Source of the DNA: Pseudomonas sp. UBA4194
GTDB lineage: Bacteria; Pseudomonadota; Gammaproteobacteria; Pseudomonadales; Pseudomonadaceae
Length of the DNA stretch: 7,346 nucleotides
Direction of reading: 5' to 3'
NCBI RefSeq assembly: GCF_002379585.1
Contig: NZ_DFUE01000066.1
Span: 1-7,346 of the forward strand
In this document: in pieces, positions 1 through 5,619 of the stretch
Layout: each line of letters begins with the position of its first letter
Numbering within the stretch: the first letter of the stretch is position 1
Program-made: the position numbers and the translations under genes
The notes under the pieces: model-generated
The model's database searches: none
What the model was told of the DNA's origin: nothing
The model's input: only the letters and a program-made list of their open reading frames with translations

Positions 1-34
1 TGAGGGGACCATTCACCGCTACCCTCGAATCGAA

Positions 35-421
35 TCACCTGCGCTTATACGCAACACAATCAATCTCCACTTTGCAGTCCACCATCATGCTCGACTGCAC
101 ACACGCCCGCGCTGGGGCCTGGTGGCTGGGGAAGTATTCGGCGAACACCTTGTTGAAGCTCCAGAAATCCCGTGGATCATCCAGCCACACGCCGGCGCGC
201 ACGACGTCCTCCAAGCCATACCCCGCCTCGTGAAGGATGGCGATCAGGTTCTGCATTGTCTTGTGGGTCTGGGCAACAATGCCGCCATCGATGATTTCGC
301 CGTTCTCCATGGGCACCTGGCCAGACACGTAGAGCCAGCCATCGGCCTCTACAGCTCGGGCGAACGGCAATGGTTGGCCGCCGGCGCCGACTGCGCCTGT
401 GCCGTAACGGGTAATGGACAT
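35..421 (-). CDS. RidA/YjgF/UK114-family protein (probable enamine/imine deaminase)
   Basis: The 128-residue product has the length and motifs of the Rid family, small trimeric cytosolic proteins. RidA members hydrolyse reactive enamines/imines released by PLP enzymes or amino-acid oxidases. Visible motifs are SGQ at residues 34-36, Pro-Ala-Arg-Ala-Cys with Arg105 and Cys107 matching E. coli RidA numbering, and Val-Glu-Ile near 119. Arg105 is the substrate-carboxylate-binding residue of active members. The loop between Arg105 and the late Glu is one residue shorter than in E. coli RidA, and E. coli Tyr17 is replaced by Phe20, so this is a paralogue rather than RidA proper. I chose the ATG at 421 because AGGAG lies 7-8 nt upstream; the reading frame stays open to 505, but that extension has no family similarity. 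DguB-like proteins of D-amino-acid catabolism are one possibility, but the next gene downstream is outside the window, so the substrate is unknown. Confidence 0.93.
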   Translation of the reverse strand: MSITRYGTGAVGAGGQPLPFARAVEADGWLYVSGQVPMENGEIIDGGIVAQTHKTMQNLIAILHEAGYGLEDVVRAGVWLDDPRDFWSFNKVFAEYFPSHQAPARACVQSSMMVDCKVEIDCVAYKRR

Positions 422-492
422 GGTTTTCTCCTGGTATGTCGCGTTGGAACTAATAAATGCAGCCACTCGATAGCGCCCGGAAAGTCTGACAC

Positions 493-507
493 TTGTGCGC
501 AGCACAA
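493..507. promoter_or_regulatory. Inverted repeat upstream of the RidA-family gene (LysR-type box candidate)
   Basis: TTGTGC-gca-GCACAA is a perfect 6-bp dyad with a 3-bp centre. It also fits the T-N11-A pattern of LysR-type regulators and lies 72-86 bp upstream of the minus-strand ATG at 421, a normal distance for an activator site. No regulator gene is visible in the window, and I found no convincing -35/-10 pair beside it. Confidence 0.35.
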
Positions 508-594
508 TCCAACTTACCGCGTTTGCGCACCGCCCCTCAGGAGGGATAACCCGGCTGAAACCCTTCGAGATGGATCATGCGCGCACACCAGAAA

Positions 595-625
595 CGACAA
601 ACCCGGCACAAGGCCGGGTTTGTCG
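595..625 (-). terminator. Rho-independent terminator of the DUF1652 gene
   Basis: A perfect 13-bp stem (CGACAAACCCGGC with its complement) closes a 5-nt loop. On the minus strand it starts 15 bp past the stop codon at 641 and is followed by TTTCT. The stem ends in GTTTGTCG, so the run of T is short and interrupted. The opposite side is less T-rich, so termination is probably mainly on the minus strand. It separates this gene from the downstream RidA-family gene. Confidence 0.85.
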
Positions 626-640
626 AGCAATGAATGACCG

Positions 641-898
641 TCAGAGGCAGTCTGCGCTCACCTTGTCCAGCTGGCTTTGCCTTTTGAGATCGGTGCGCAT
701 GCCAGCGATCAAGTTCGAAATAGCACGGCTGCTGGTAAGTTGTTCCGCACGAATGCCGGTCACGATCAAGTCCAGGTGTTGGGACGTTCGATCAAACACC
801 CGCACTGTCAGTGAGCGGTCCTGTGCTTGAGTGCATTGGCAACGCTGAGGCAGAAAACTCGTTTCAATAATATTGCGCAATTCCAGTGTGGACAGCAT
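641..898 (-). CDS. DUF1652 domain-containing protein
   Basis: The 85-residue protein matches the DUF1652 family, small proteins of unknown function known to me almost only from Pseudomonas. The family pattern is visible: an N-terminal Leu-rich helix with Glu-Leu-Arg-x-Ile-Ile-Glu (residues 6-12), a Cys-x-Cys pair (20 and 22), a Ser-Leu-Thr-Val-Arg-Val-Phe-Asp strand (29-36), Leu-Ile-Val-Thr-Gly-Ile (44-49) and a Ser-Arg-Ala-Ile-x-Asn-Leu-Ile helix (57-64). There is no signal peptide or membrane segment, so it is probably cytosolic. The ATG at 898 is preceded by GGAG with a 7-nt gap; the longer reading from 991 adds 31 residues without family features. It is monocistronic, ended by the hairpin at 595-625. 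The two cysteines could bind metal or form a disulfide, but no function is established. Confidence 0.88.
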   Translation of the reverse strand: MLSTLELRNIIETSFLPQRCQCTQAQDRSLTVRVFDRTSQHLDLIVTGIRAEQLTSSRAISNLIAGMRTDLKRQSQLDKVSADCL

Positions 899-1327
899 GA
901 CGACACTCCATTCTCTGATTATTGTCCCTGACGTCGGGCATGCCTCCATACGGTGCACCTTCCGTGCCTGCACCGACGAGCGGTCTATCACATATGAATC
1001 AACAGCTTAGGAAGATAGACCCGGCGAGACCTCATGCATAATGCAAGATTGCACTGCGCCGAGCTTGCAAAGCGCACGCTCGCCGGCGCCAGCCAGGAAT
1101 CGATGCCACACGCTGGTGCATGAAAATAAATATTCACCGCCAACTTTCCTGTAACTAATTAAACATGTTTAAAGGGCCTTCCGTCGTCTAATCTTATTTT
1201 GCTGAATGCTCTACTACACTTTGCACACTCTTTCTAATAACAGTGCTGCTGTACATAGGAGTTGCTGACCAAGAGTGCCCAGCGCATTAACTGGCCTCCA
1301 GGTTTGGAACCGCTCCAGAGGTGGCTT
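899..1327. other. Divergent intergenic region between the DUF1652 gene and the autotransporter
   Basis: I see no gene here. Near the DUF1652 side is an inverted repeat CGGTGCA/TGCACCG (951-957 and 969-975); a competing pairing CGTCGG/CCGACG (932-937 and 973-978) shares its right arm. In the middle, 8-bp arms CCGGCGAG/CTCGCCGG (1021-1028 and 1079-1086) enclose a second pairing TGCAAG/CTTGCA (1042-1047 and 1064-1069). From about 1120 to 1255 the DNA turns AT-rich against its surroundings and includes the palindrome at 1159-1172. The two divergent promoters must lie here, but none matches a sigma-70 consensus well enough to call. Confidence 0.6.
1159..1172. promoter_or_regulatory. 14-bp perfect palindrome in the AT-rich region before the autotransporter
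   Basis: TTAAACATGTTTAA is a perfect dyad about 156 bp upstream of the chosen autotransporter ATG, within the most AT-rich stretch of the window. It could be an operator or part of an AT-rich silencing region of the kind bound by MvaT/MvaU in Pseudomonas. Neither can be decided from sequence, and short AT palindromes also occur by chance. Confidence 0.3.
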
Positions 1328-4018
1328 ATGCACCGTCACTACAGGCTTATTTCGTTTGGGGTAATGGCTGCTGCGGTGTTCTCATCCGAGCATGTCCACG
1401 GCGACTGCACCTTCGTGACCGGCACCGGCAACGATACCTACCTCTGCGATTCCGGCACGGCGCCCTTATTGACCGACCTAGTCGGCAACAACAGCCTGAC
1501 CCTGCCCATCGGCGGCACTGGCGTCATTAATGGCGGCGTCACCTTCGGACCCGGCCGCGATACGGTCCTGGTCCAGTCGGGCGCTATTCTCGGGGCGGTC
1601 CAGCAAGGCAGCAGCATCGACAACTTCATCATGAGCGATGGACGCATCCAGGCGCTGTCCCAGGGCGACGGGCTGGATACGTTCCTGATGACCGGCGGAA
1701 CTCTGGTTGGCGCTTTCGAGGATGGTGATATTGCGCGCATGAGCGGTGGCACCATCGGCCGCGTGGACATGAAGCTCGACGACAACGTATTCGAAATGTC
1801 GGGGGGGCGTATCAACGGCAACCTGGTGGCCGGGTTCGGCCGGGACACGGTCACCGTATCCGGCGGCAGCATTGGCGGCAACATCAGTATCAGCGGCGGC
1901 AACGACGTGGTGACCATCACTGGCGGCGTCATCGGCGGTAATGTCCTGCTCAGCTTCGGCGATGACAACTTCACATGGCGCGACGGCGGTGTGATAGATG
2001 GCGCGATCAGCCTGGCGGCCGGCAACGATACCGCCTTGCTCAGCGGTCTGACCGAAGACACCCTCAGCGCGACCAATCTCGTCTACGGCGACGCGGGTGT
2101 CGACGTCCTCACCTTCGACAACACCAGCACCGCCACAGGCAGCCGCTACAGCTATTGGGAAACCATCAACCTGACCAACGGCTCGGTGCTGGACCTGCCC
2201 AATCGCCTGAGCCTGGCAGACGACTCCACGCCTGCCGGCAGCGGCGTACTGAACATCGATGCAACCAGCATTCTGGGCTCGACCCAGGGCACCGTGGGCT
2301 CGGTGGTGACCGGGCAGAATGTCACGGTGAACAACGCCGGGTTGATTGACCTGACTCGCAGCGGCGACAGCGTTAGCGATCGCCTGACCATCGTCGGCAA
2401 CTATGTGGGCGACAATGCCCGCATGAATATCCAGAGCGTGCTGGCGGGCGACGACGCCGAGTCGGATCGATTGGTGGTGTCCCAAGGTACCTTGAGTGGC
2501 AGCACCGCCATCAGTGTGAGCAACGTCAACGGCCTGGGGGCGCAGACCCACATCAACGGTATCGAAGTGGTGCAGGCCAACAGTGGCGCCACCAGCAGCG
2601 ACGGTGCCTTCAGCCTCGCCAATAACCTCTCGGTGGGCGCCTACCAGTATTATCTGTTCAAGGGCGGCGTAACCGCTGGCAGCGAAAACAGCTGGTACTT
2701 GCGCTCCACCGTCATCGCCCCACCGGCCGCGCCACCCGTCCCCGAGCCTCCGGTTGTCCCGCCTCCGGTAGTGGAACCGCCTGTGGAGGAACCGCCTGTA
2801 GTGCAACCGCCTGTAGTACAGCCCCCTGTAGTGCAACCCCCGGTGGCCCAGCCGCCGATAGCCGAGGTACCGCCTGTGGTGGATCCGCCCCCGGTGGATC
2901 CTAGCGACCCGAATGAAATCCCCGCTGTGGTAGTGCCGCCGGCTGTCCAGCCCGAGGCGCCCGTCGTGGCAACACCCGGGCCCGCGCAGCCCGCTGCAAG
3001 CGTCCCCGTCGCGGCGGTGGGAACACCGGTTCTGCCTGCGGCCATCGCCGGTGAAGCCATCGTGCTGTACCGCATCGAGGTGCCCGCCTATACGGTGGCG
3101 CCCCCGGCCGCTGCGCTGCTGGCGCTCACCAGCCTGGGCACCTTTCACGAACGCCAGGGTGAGCAGAGCCTGTTCTCCGAGCACGGCGCAGTGCCAGCGG
3201 GCTGGGCGCGCACCTTCGGTAGCCATACACGGCAGAAATGGTCCGGTGACACAGCGCCCACATTCGATGGCAATGTCGGCGGCTATCAGGTCGGCCATGA
3301 CCTGTTCGCCACCCTCAGTGACACCGGCTATCGCCAGCATGCCGGCCTGTTCGTCGGCCATGCGCGCTTGAGCGGTGATGTGCGCGGGTTTGCCTTGGGC
3401 TTCGAAGACAACCGCTCAGGTGACATTCGCCTGGAAGGCGACAGCCTGGGCGCCTACTGGACGCTTGTCGCGCCCAACGGTGCCTATCTGGACGCCGTGG
3501 CCATGGGCACTCGCTTCGACGGGCGCAGCCGCTCGCAACGGGGCTACAAGCTCGACCTAGAAGGGCATGGTGTCGCCCTGTCACTGGAAGGTGGTTATCC
3601 CATCGCCATGACCGCCCACTGGGTCGTCGAACCGCAAGTGCAGTTGATCGTCCAGAAAATCGATCTGGACAGCGCCCGTGATCCCGTTTCAGACGTTGCG
3701 TTCGACAGCCAGGAATACCTGCGCGCCAGAGCCGGGGTTCGCCTCAAAGGCGCCTATGAGGTCAACGGCACACCGGTCGAACCCTACGTGCGCGCCAACC
3801 TGTGGCACACCTTCGATGGCAAAGACACGGTGACGTTCGATAACGTGGATCGATTGAAAACCGAGCACGCCAGCACCACCGCGCAGATCGGCGCCGGCAT
3901 TGCTGCGCGGTTGAGCCAGGACGTGAGCGTCTACGCAGGCGCCGACTATGGTCGCAACCTGGACACCCAACCCCAGGAGGCTTTGCAGGGCACCCTGGGG
4001 ATCAGAATCAGCTGGTGA
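1328..4018 (+). CDS. Type Va autotransporter, pertactin-like barrel, Gly/Asp-rich beta-helix passenger
   Basis: The 896-residue product is a self-secreting surface protein (type V secretion). Residues 1-25 form a signal peptide: basic start, hydrophobic core, likely cleavage after Val-His-Gly before Asp-Cys. Residues about 69-240 hold nine to ten repeats of 17-21 residues with Gly-x-Asp and Ser-Gly-Gly turns, typical of a parallel beta-helix passenger. Residues about 464-568 are a proline-rich linker with Pro-Pro-Val-Val repeats. Residues about 576-896 form the outer-membrane barrel (PF03797 type), beginning with a Tyr-Arg-x-Glu-Val-Pro-x-Tyr and Leu-Gly-Thr-Phe-His-Glu-Arg pertactin-like lead-in and ending in the aromatic C-terminus Ile-Ser-Trp. 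No protease or lipase catalytic motif is seen, so an adhesin or biofilm role is an inference. The ATG at 1328 has AGAGG 6 nt upstream; an in-frame TTG at 1262 would add 22 residues, but AGGAG abuts it directly. Cys27 and Cys40 are the only visible passenger cysteines. Confidence 0.93.
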   Translation: MHRHYRLISFGVMAAAVFSSEHVHGDCTFVTGTGNDTYLCDSGTAPLLTDLVGNNSLTLPIGGTGVINGGVTFGPGRDTVLVQSGAILGAVQQGSSIDNFIMSDGRIQALSQGDGLDTFLMTGGTLVGAFEDGDIARMSGGTIGRVDMKLDDNVFEMSGGRINGNLVAGFGRDTVTVSGGSIGGNISISGGNDVVTITGGVIGGNVLLSFGDDNFTWRDGGVIDGAISLAAGNDTALLSGLTEDTLSATNLVYGDAGVDVLTFDNTSTATGSRYSYWETINLTNGSVLDLPNRLSLADDSTPAGSGVLNIDATSILGSTQGTVGSVVTGQNVTVNNAGLIDLTRSGDSVSDRLTIVGNYVGDNARMNIQSVLAGDDAESDRLVVSQGTLSGSTAISVSNVNGLGAQTHINGIEVVQANSGATSSDGAFSLANNLSVGAYQYYLFKGGVTAGSENSWYLRSTVIAPPAAPPVPEPPVVPPPVVEPPVEEPPVVQPPVVQPPVVQPPVAQPPIAEVPPVVDPPPVDPSDPNEIPAVVVPPAVQPEAPVVATPGPAQPAASVPVAAVGTPVLPAAIAGEAIVLYRIEVPAYTVAPPAAALLALTSLGTFHERQGEQSLFSEHGAVPAGWARTFGSHTRQKWSGDTAPTFDGNVGGYQVGHDLFATLSDTGYRQHAGLFVGHARLSGDVRGFALGFEDNRSGDIRLEGDSLGAYWTLVAPNGAYLDAVAMGTRFDGRSRSQRGYKLDLEGHGVALSLEGGYPIAMTAHWVVEPQVQLIVQKIDLDSARDPVSDVAFDSQEYLRARAGVRLKGAYEVNGTPVEPYVRANLWHTFDGKDTVTFDNVDRLKTEHASTTAQIGAGIAARLSQDVSVYAGADYGRNLDTQPQEALQGTLGIRISW
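1532..2047 (+). repeat. Passenger-domain repeats of the autotransporter (about 20 residues each)
   Basis: Nine diverged units recur with spacings of 17-21 residues. Each has a Gly-rich turn, an Asp followed by an alternating hydrophobic strand, then Ser/Thr-Gly-Gly-x-Ile-x-Gly. The Asp positions (protein numbering from the ATG) are about 78, 98, 117, 134, 152, 173, 193, 213 and 234. The units are similar in protein but well diverged in DNA, so they look old and kept by selection rather than freshly duplicated. Confidence 0.75.
2747..2851 (+). repeat. Seven tandem 15-bp units encoding the Pro-Pro-Val-x-x linker
   Basis: Seven 15-bp units lie end to end, each encoding a Pro-Pro-Val pentapeptide. 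The central ones (2792-2806, 2807-2821, 2822-2836) differ at only one to three bases. Because the unit is a multiple of three, copy changes would lengthen or shorten the linker between passenger and barrel without shifting the frame. A less regular proline-rich stretch continues to about 3030. Confidence 0.85.
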
Positions 4019-4021
4019 GTG

Positions 4022-4240
4022 TCAGCGGGGATCGTCGGGACTGACATCGTCGTCGCCGATTTCCGTGCGTACCTTGCGCGGGTCCAGTTCAGGGTCCTGG
4101 TCCAACGGTACGGGCCGCTGGTTTTCGTCTCCGGGGCGCACATCTTCCTCCAGCTTGCCTTCCACGAAGGGTTCAGCGGGAATCGGATCGCGCGTGACGT
4201 CCAGCGGGTCGGAGATTTGTGTGGATAGCTCGGGTGACAT
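4022..4240 (-). CDS. Small acidic, proline-rich protein of unknown function
   Basis: I do not recognise a named domain in this 72-residue protein. It has 21 Asp/Glu against 8 Lys/Arg and 12 prolines, no Cys, no signal peptide and no hydrophobic stretch, so it is probably a soluble, largely disordered protein. Runs such as Gly-Asp-Asp-Asp near the C-terminus stand out. The ATG at 4240 lacks a strong ribosome-binding site, with only GAG about 8 nt upstream, so expression may be weak or translationally regulated. It is the last of three small minus-strand genes and converges on the autotransporter with 3 bp between stop codons. The orderly acidic composition, unlike the arginine-rich shadow reading frames nearby, supports a real gene. 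I recall similar hypothetical proteins in Pseudomonas, but this needs a search. Confidence 0.7.
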   Translation of the reverse strand: MSPELSTQISDPLDVTRDPIPAEPFVEGKLEEDVRPGDENQRPVPLDQDPELDPRKVRTEIGDDDVSPDDPR

Positions 4241-4253
4241 GGCAGGCTCGATT

Positions 4254-4273
4254 ATGCAGTGAGTTCACTGCAT
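4254..4273. promoter_or_regulatory. 20-bp inverted repeat just upstream of the acidic-protein gene
   Basis: Nine-base arms ATGCAGTGA and TCACTGCAT flank a GT centre. The repeat lies 14 bp upstream of the ATG at 4240 and 62 bp past the stop of the lipoprotein gene. No T-run follows on either strand, so it is a poor intrinsic terminator. An operator, or an RNA hairpin near the ribosome-binding site of the acidic-protein gene, fits better. Confidence 0.45.
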
Positions 4274-4334
4274 CCGACGTCACCGTTGCGCCACAGTGCC
4301 CATTTTCTGCCTGCCACTGTCCGGCGCGAGGCTT

Positions 4335-4682
4335 TTACAGACAAGTGGCCAGGGCTGCCAACCGGCGCTGAGCCGTTTCGCCCTTTTCGCGGGCATAGAA
4401 GCTCACCTGACTGCCCCGCCCGTTGGGCTTGATATCGGCAAAGTATTTGGCAGCGGCGGTGTACACGGTGTAGCCGCCATTGGCTGAATCCAGCGCCGCG
4501 TCCGTGGTGACGCCGAACATGGCTTCGTCCTGCCAGCTGTATTGCAGGCACTGCGCGACCTTGAGCGCTTCCTTGTCGGAATTCATGGCCTGGGTCGGCG
4601 CGCCGTCGCGAGCGTCCTTCATGTTCAGGCTGGTGCAACCTGTGAGCACGCATACGCCCAGTACTGCCGCGATGATACGCAT
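4335..4682 (-). CDS. Small outer-membrane-type lipoprotein, function unknown
   Basis: The 115-residue protein begins with a short basic start and hydrophobic core ending in the lipobox Leu-Thr-Gly-Cys (residues 13-16), so Cys16 should be lipidated after signal peptidase II cleavage. Residue +2 is Thr, not Asp, which favours transfer to the outer membrane by the Lol pathway. The mature part has two more cysteines, Cys45 and Cys114 (next to last), that could form a disulfide, and Tyr/Ala-rich segments around 70-82. I recognise no enzymatic domain. The ATG at 4682 is preceded by GGGGA 5 nt upstream. It lies 48 bp downstream of the small membrane-protein gene on the same strand with no terminator between, so the two may share a transcript. 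Confidence 0.88.
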   Translation of the reverse strand: MRIIAAVLGVCVLTGCTSLNMKDARDGAPTQAMNSDKEALKVAQCLQYSWQDEAMFGVTTDAALDSANGGYTVYTAAAKYFADIKPNGRGSQVSFYAREKGETAQRRLAALATCL

Positions 4683-4730
4683 CGTCTTCCCCGCTCGTCG
4701 AAAAACCGCGAATGTACCACCGCCGCGGCG

Positions 4731-4910
4731 TTATCGACAGAAATGCATGGCCAGCAACAGCAGGAAGAAGGCGCCGATCACTTCATAGTGCCCGCGCACG
4801 AACCCCGCCACGTCGGAGAGGGCCACGCCACGGTCATCGGCGCGCGCCGGCCACAACACCACGACTACAGCCAGCACCGCCCCTGTCACCAGCAACAATG
4901 AATACGCCAT
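4731..4910 (-). CDS. Small two-helix inner-membrane protein, function unknown
   Basis: This 59-residue protein has one strongly hydrophobic segment at about residues 3-21 and a second at about 44-57, joined by a charged stretch with Arg-Ala-Asp-Asp-Arg. It is therefore a probable helical hairpin in the inner membrane with a loop of roughly 20 residues. I do not recognise a family. The ATG at 4910 has AGGG 8 nt upstream; a GTG one codon earlier (4913) is an equally possible start. It opens the minus-strand run that continues with the lipoprotein gene, and it is divergent from the DUF6388 gene across about 170 bp that must hold both promoters. Small size lowers confidence, but the hydrophobic pattern and ribosome-binding site support it. 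Confidence 0.7.
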   Translation of the reverse strand: MAYSLLLVTGAVLAVVVVLWPARADDRGVALSDVAGFVRGHYEVIGAFFLLLLAMHFCR

Positions 4911-5079
4911 CACTCCAGCCCTGCCCGGTCACCGCAAAGATCATGCTTAGTGCGCGGCCCGCGTAGGTCGTTCAAAGAAATTCACGGGTGCCGCTTCACA
5001 TCAGGCCGTCACACGGCCGTTGCCTCATGCACCGGGCAACGGCACAATCGGGTTCTCCCCCGCCACCTGCGAAGGCCCC

Positions 5080-5412
5080 ATGGCTGAACCCGATCCGCGT
5101 CACCAGGCTGCACTCGACCGTTTCCTCGCCGACCACCCCGCCGTGCAGGAAGAACTCGACCACCTCAACCCCTTGGCCGCCCGCGCAGCCGGCATGAGCG
5201 CCCAGGAGTACCGTGACGAGCGTCTGCACCAGGCCTTCGAAGAAGCCGCCGATGCCCAGGGCCTGTTCGCCTGGGAGCTGACCTTGAAACTCACCGCAGC
5301 CTCGGCCGAAGAATTTCAGGAACAGCGCCTGGAGGTGCACAAGGAAGTCGCCGAGATGGCCAAGATGCCCTGGGACGAGTACGCCCGCCTGCACGGCCTG
5401 GACATCGCCTGA
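5080..5412 (+). CDS. DUF6388 family protein
   Basis: The 110-residue protein resembles the DUF6388 family of Pseudomonas, whose function is unknown. It is nearly all helical, with no signal peptide, membrane segment or Cys. Family-like stretches are an early Ala-Leu-Asp-Arg-Phe-Leu (residues 10-15), Glu-Leu-Asp-x-Leu-Asn-Pro-Leu (25-32), Tyr-Arg-x-Glu-Arg-Leu-His-x-Ala-Phe-Glu (44-54), Leu-Phe-Ala-Trp-Glu-Leu-Thr-Leu (62-69), Gln-Arg-Leu-Glu-Val-His-Lys-Glu-Val (82-90) and a C-terminal Trp-Asp-Glu-Tyr (98-101). The ATG at 5080 has GAAGG 4 nt upstream; a TTG at 5020 in the same frame would add 20 unrelated residues. It is a single-gene unit ended by the hairpin at 5433-5461. The family name is from memory and should be confirmed. 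Confidence 0.82.
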   Translation: MAEPDPRHQAALDRFLADHPAVQEELDHLNPLAARAAGMSAQEYRDERLHQAFEEAADAQGLFAWELTLKLTAASAEEFQEQRLEVHKEVAEMAKMPWDEYARLHGLDIA

Positions 5413-5432
5413 GGCAACTCGCACGCCGCTCC

Positions 5433-5461
5433 AGGGGCCCTGCGAGCGGAGCCCCTCTTTC
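5433..5461 (+). terminator. Probable intrinsic terminator after the DUF6388 gene
   Basis: AGGGGC (5433-5438) pairs with GCCCCT (5451-5456) across a 12-nt loop and is followed by CTTTC. It lies about 20 bp after the stop codon at 5412. The stem is short and the T-run weak, so it is plausible rather than certain. Confidence 0.55.
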
Positions 5462-5514
5462 ATAGGGAGGGGTCGTGGGGGATGGGGCGGTGGTTAGCTC
5501 ATATCTTGCATGTG

Positions 5515-5544
5515 GCGACGGACGCGGCTTACGCCGCTGCTACG
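5515..5544 (-). repeat. Possible single REP-like element
   Basis: On the minus strand the sequence begins CGTAGCAGCGGCGTAAGCCG, with a GCGGC/GCCGC stem around a 4-nt loop (5524-5537). This resembles from memory the GTAGCAGC-type REP elements scattered between genes in fluorescens-group genomes. Only one copy is in the window, so the repeat nature cannot be shown here. Confidence 0.35.
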
Positions 5545-5619
5545 TGGTTACGCTTGGGCTTGAGCTATGCGACAATGCGCGCCTAATTCAGAACAACCTC
5601 CACCCAGACTTCCCGCGTC

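Noticed and set aside
122..637. 171-codon plus-strand frame over the RidA-family gene
   Set aside because: It runs through the RidA coding region, its promoter and the terminator hairpin; a shadow frame.
1168..1194. TTTAAA ... TAATCT as a sigma-70 promoter for the autotransporter
   Set aside because: The spacing is 15 bp and both boxes are poor matches; FliA, sigma-54 and AlgU patterns were also looked for and do not fit.
1532..2047. Tandem repeats as a CRISPR-like or satellite array
   Set aside because: The period is in protein (about 20 residues) with diverged DNA and continuous reading frame, so these are passenger beta-helix repeats.
2650..3075. Antisense frame rich in Thr-Gly-Gly repeats
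   Set aside because: It is the reverse reading of the proline-repeat linker, not an independent glycine-rich protein.
1478..3361. 627-codon open frame antisense to the autotransporter
   Set aside because: It is His/Arg/Gly-rich low-complexity protein, lacks any domain, and is explained by GC-rich third codon positions of the true gene on the other strand.
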